Origin: Candidatus Ruminimicrobiellum caprinum
GTDB lineage: Bacteria > Elusimicrobiota > Endomicrobiia > Endomicrobiales > Endomicrobiaceae
Reading direction: 5' to 3'
Assembly: GCA_017413305.1 (NCBI GenBank)
Contig: JAFPUA010000142.1
Location: 1-7,957 of the forward strand
DNA: 7,957 bases
Both the position numbers and the translations under genes were made by a program. The notes under the pieces were generated by a model. It had not been told where the DNA came from. It worked only from the letters and a program-made list of their open reading frames with translations, and made no database searches. Shown here piece after piece: positions 6,259 through 7,957 of the stretch (position 1 is the stretch's first letter; each line of letters starts with the position of its first letter).

Positions 6259-6344
6259 GGGTGGATGGCGGAACTGGCAGACGCACAGGACTTAAAATCC
6301 TGAGGCTCGCAAGAGCCGTGAGGGTTCAATTCCCTCTCTACCCA
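6259..6344 (+). tRNA. tRNA-Leu, anticodon UAA
   Basis: An 86-base class II tRNA. The acceptor arm GGGTGGA pairs with TCTACCC (one G-U pair), with discriminator A at 6344. The anticodon arm is CAGGA-CTTAAAA-TCCTG with anticodon TAA at 6293-6295, reading UUA/UUG leucine codons. The long variable arm GGCTC-GCAA-GAGCC is typical of leucine tRNAs, and the T arm GAGGG-TTCAATT-CCCTC is perfect. CCA is not encoded, so a CCA-adding enzyme is required. UUA is a heavily used leucine codon in this AT-rich DNA. It lies 29 bases before the ParB-like gene. Confidence 0.97.
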
Positions 6345-6373
6345 TATTTTTTATTTTTAGAGGTAAAATTAGC

Positions 6374-7228
6374 ATGTCAAGCAGTAAAGAAAGTATTTTA
6401 GCAGATTTTTCAACTATAGAAAAAAATCTTCCGGCATATACACTAAAAAACAAAGGTGTTATAGCTATCCCGATAGATAAAATTATTGGTAGTTTAGGAA
6501 GATATCTTGATTTTTCTGAAACACTTTTGCCTAAAAGAAGCGATGGAAGTTCAAGATACGATTATATTAAAAATTTGATGGAACAGGGTGTAAATTTAGC
6601 GCCTATTCAAGTATATCAAATTTTGGATAGCTATTTTATTATCGACGGTCATCACAGAGTTTCTGTTGCAAAAAACGAGTTTAAAGCAAAATACATAGAT
6701 GCTGACGTTATGGAAGTAAAGTTTGATTTTAAACTTTCAAAAGATAAAAATTATTTTTTTGATTCCGAAAGCACAAAAAAGTTTCTTATAAAATTAGAAG
6801 AAAATGCTTTTCAAAGAGAAACCTTATTAAACAATGATATTTTAATATATCCATTAAAAGTTACAGAGTTAAAAAGTTATGCTGTGTTGAAGCAGGAAAT
6901 TTTGGATTTTAAACAAAATTATCATGACGGCGAACTTTCAAAAAAATCAATGATGTTTGTTTCTTATAAATGGTATGCAAAAAGATTTTTGCCTGCAGTA
7001 AAATTAATTATTGAAGAAAAAATTTTATCAAAATTTGCAGACAGAACTTATACCGATTTATATGTTTGGATACAAAAACATAAATATTTCTTAAGTCAGC
7101 ATGCCGGACATGATGTCGGATTTGATTTTACGGCTCACGACTTTATGGAAAAATTTAAGGATAAAAACTTTCTTGAAATGTTTCCATCAATATTTAAAGA
7201 TGTTATAAAAACTCTTGTTAGAAAATAA
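6374..7228 (+). CDS. ParB/sulfiredoxin-fold protein with DGHHR motif
   Basis: A 284-residue soluble protein. Residues 30-115 form a ParB-N-like domain: IPIDKIIGSLGRYLDF, then LAPIQVYQILDSYFIIDGHHRVSVAKN, with the DGHHRVSVA box at 91-99. In ParB and relatives this box (GxxRR or DGHHR) binds nucleotide; in canonical ParB that is CTP. No HTH DNA-binding domain follows. The C-terminal part has a conserved-looking block, FADRTYTDLYVWIQKHKYFLS (221-241), preceded by KWYAKRFLPAVKLI, which resembles uncharacterised ParB-like proteins of the DUF4032 type. It is therefore unlikely to be the chromosome-partition ParB. An AGAGG Shine-Dalgarno lies ten bases upstream. There is no promoter between it and tRNA-Leu, and the phosphoesterase follows after 22 bases, so tRNA, this gene and the phosphoesterase are probably one unit. 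Function unknown. Confidence 0.78.
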   Translation: MSSSKESILADFSTIEKNLPAYTLKNKGVIAIPIDKIIGSLGRYLDFSETLLPKRSDGSSRYDYIKNLMEQGVNLAPIQVYQILDSYFIIDGHHRVSVAKNEFKAKYIDADVMEVKFDFKLSKDKNYFFDSESTKKFLIKLEENAFQRETLLNNDILIYPLKVTELKSYAVLKQEILDFKQNYHDGELSKKSMMFVSYKWYAKRFLPAVKLIIEEKILSKFADRTYTDLYVWIQKHKYFLSQHAGHDVGFDFTAHDFMEKFKDKNFLEMFPSIFKDVIKTLVRK

Positions 7229-7250
7229 ATTTTATTTCTAAGGACAACTT

Positions 7251-7946
7251 ATGAAAATTCTTGCAGTATCGGACAAAGAAGATACAAACTTTCAGGATTT
7301 TATTTTAAAAAATCCTGAGGTCATAAAAAGCATAGATTTTATTGTGTCCTGTGGAGATTTATCAAGAAGTTATTTGGAATTTTTGGTTGATAGCGTACGC
7401 AAACCTTTCTTTTTTGTTGAGGGTAACCACGCAACAGGAAATATAGAAAAAGATTTAAGTAATGATTATTTTGACAAAGTTGTAGATAAATTTTATAACA
7501 ACGAAAAACATTTTTGTTTCGGTGGAGTGAATTTACACTCAAGGATGGAAGTTTTCGGCAATTATATTTTGGTGGGTTTTGAAGGATGTATGCGTTATAA
7601 TCGCGGTGAACATCAATATACCGAAAAAGAAATGTCTCGCATTGTTAAAATTGTTTCGGAAAAAATCAGAATTCAACAAATAAAAGATTTTTTCTTAAGA
7701 AGAAAAAAGAAAAAAATTATTGTAATAAGTCATGCTCCTATAATAGGAGTACACGATAAAGAAGATTTATGTCATCAGGGTTTTAAATGTTTTAAGAAGT
7801 TTTGCGAAACATTTAAGCCGGAGATGTGGTTTCACGGGCATGTACACTTTGAGGGGCAGACGAGAGAACAGCGAAGCAAGATAGGGGATACTACAGTGAT
7901 TAATGTTTACGGGATGCATATGATAACGACAGAAAACGACAATTAG
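7251..7946 (+). CDS. Calcineurin-like metallophosphoesterase
   Basis: A 231-residue cytoplasmic enzyme of the metallophosphoesterase fold, expected to hydrolyse a phosphomono- or diester using two metal ions. Motifs in order: ILAVSDKED (Asp8; the usual DxH histidine is Glu10), SCGDLS (Asp36), VEGNHA (Asn59, His60), ISHAPI (His161) and FHGHVH (His197, His199). All the remaining metal ligands are present, so the enzyme is probably active; the DxE variant occurs in some subfamilies. AAGGA lies six bases before the ATG, and the gene follows the ParB-like gene by 22 bases. The last 70 codons from 7734 on are duplicated in inverted orientation at 4349-4561. The stop TAG falls inside an ATTAGCA heptamer repeat, so the final residues (TTENDN) may derive from repeat sequence. 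Base composition rises towards the 3' end: 7801-7860 is 29/60 G+C by eye against 12/60 at 7681-7740. Substrate unknown. Confidence 0.88.
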   Translation: MKILAVSDKEDTNFQDFILKNPEVIKSIDFIVSCGDLSRSYLEFLVDSVRKPFFFVEGNHATGNIEKDLSNDYFDKVVDKFYNNEKHFCFGGVNLHSRMEVFGNYILVGFEGCMRYNRGEHQYTEKEMSRIVKIVSEKIRIQQIKDFFLRRKKKKIIVISHAPIIGVHDKEDLCHQGFKCFKKFCETFKPEMWFHGHVHFEGQTREQRSKIGDTTVINVYGMHMITTENDN

Positions 7947-7957
7947 CAATTAGAAAA
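7734..7957 (+). repeat. Right arm of the long inverted repeat
   Basis: It starts at the first base of codon 162 of the phosphoesterase, directly after the His161 codon, and continues past the stop codon through the ATTAGCA heptamers to the window end. It matches the reverse complement of 4338-4561 at 223 of 224 positions. The match may continue beyond the window. Confidence 0.97.

Noticed and set aside
6259..6344. tRNA-Leu as the attachment site of the nearby integrase
   Set aside because: No second copy of the tRNA 3' end is visible elsewhere in the window, and the recombinase is separated from it by queH. The repeated sequence lies in the phosphoesterase gene instead.
4338..7957. Arms of the repeat as attL/attR of an element integrated into the phosphoesterase 3' end
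   Set aside because: Simple integration leaves direct repeats; these are inverted. A direct-repeat partner might exist beyond 7957 but cannot be seen.

Overview
This is AT-rich bacterial DNA with tightly packed genes. A heptosyltransferase-type GT9, an O-antigen-ligase-type polymerase and a secreted protein with a signal peptide point to a Gram-negative envelope. The style of the secreted tail-collar protein reminds me of Elusimicrobiota (Endomicrobia-like) genomes, but that is an impression only and cannot be settled here.

Left part (1-4240), all on the minus strand: a surface-glycan operon. In transcription order it holds a secreted tail-collar-domain protein, a GT9 glycosyltransferase, a GT2 glycosyltransferase broken by a one-base frameshift, an O-antigen ligase/polymerase-like membrane protein, and a GT8 glycosyltransferase cut by the window edge. 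Junctions are 1, 1 and 7 bases, then an 11-base overlap, so the genes are probably co-transcribed and translationally coupled.

Middle (4241-4620): a 380-base stretch with no intact gene. It holds two heptamer tandem-repeat tracts and a dead 3' fragment of the metallophosphoesterase gene that sits intact at the right end of the window. Next come a minus-strand tyrosine recombinase (4621-5523) and, divergently, queH for queuosine synthesis. Their predicted promoters overlap.

Right part (6181-7957), plus strand: a good promoter, tRNA-Leu(UAA), a ParB-like DGHHR protein and a calcineurin-like metallophosphoesterase, probably one transcription unit led by the tRNA.

The main unusual feature is a near-perfect inverted repeat of at least 224 bases (4338-4561 versus 7734-7957, one synonymous mismatch). 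It brackets the recombinase, queH, tRNA-Leu, the ParB-like gene and most of the phosphoesterase. Recombination between the arms would invert about 3.2 kb, keep the phosphoesterase intact, and place either the recombinase or the tRNA/ParB/phosphoesterase unit upstream of and pointing into the glycan operon. Whether this inversion occurs is unknown. The right arm runs to the last base of the window, so its full length is not visible.
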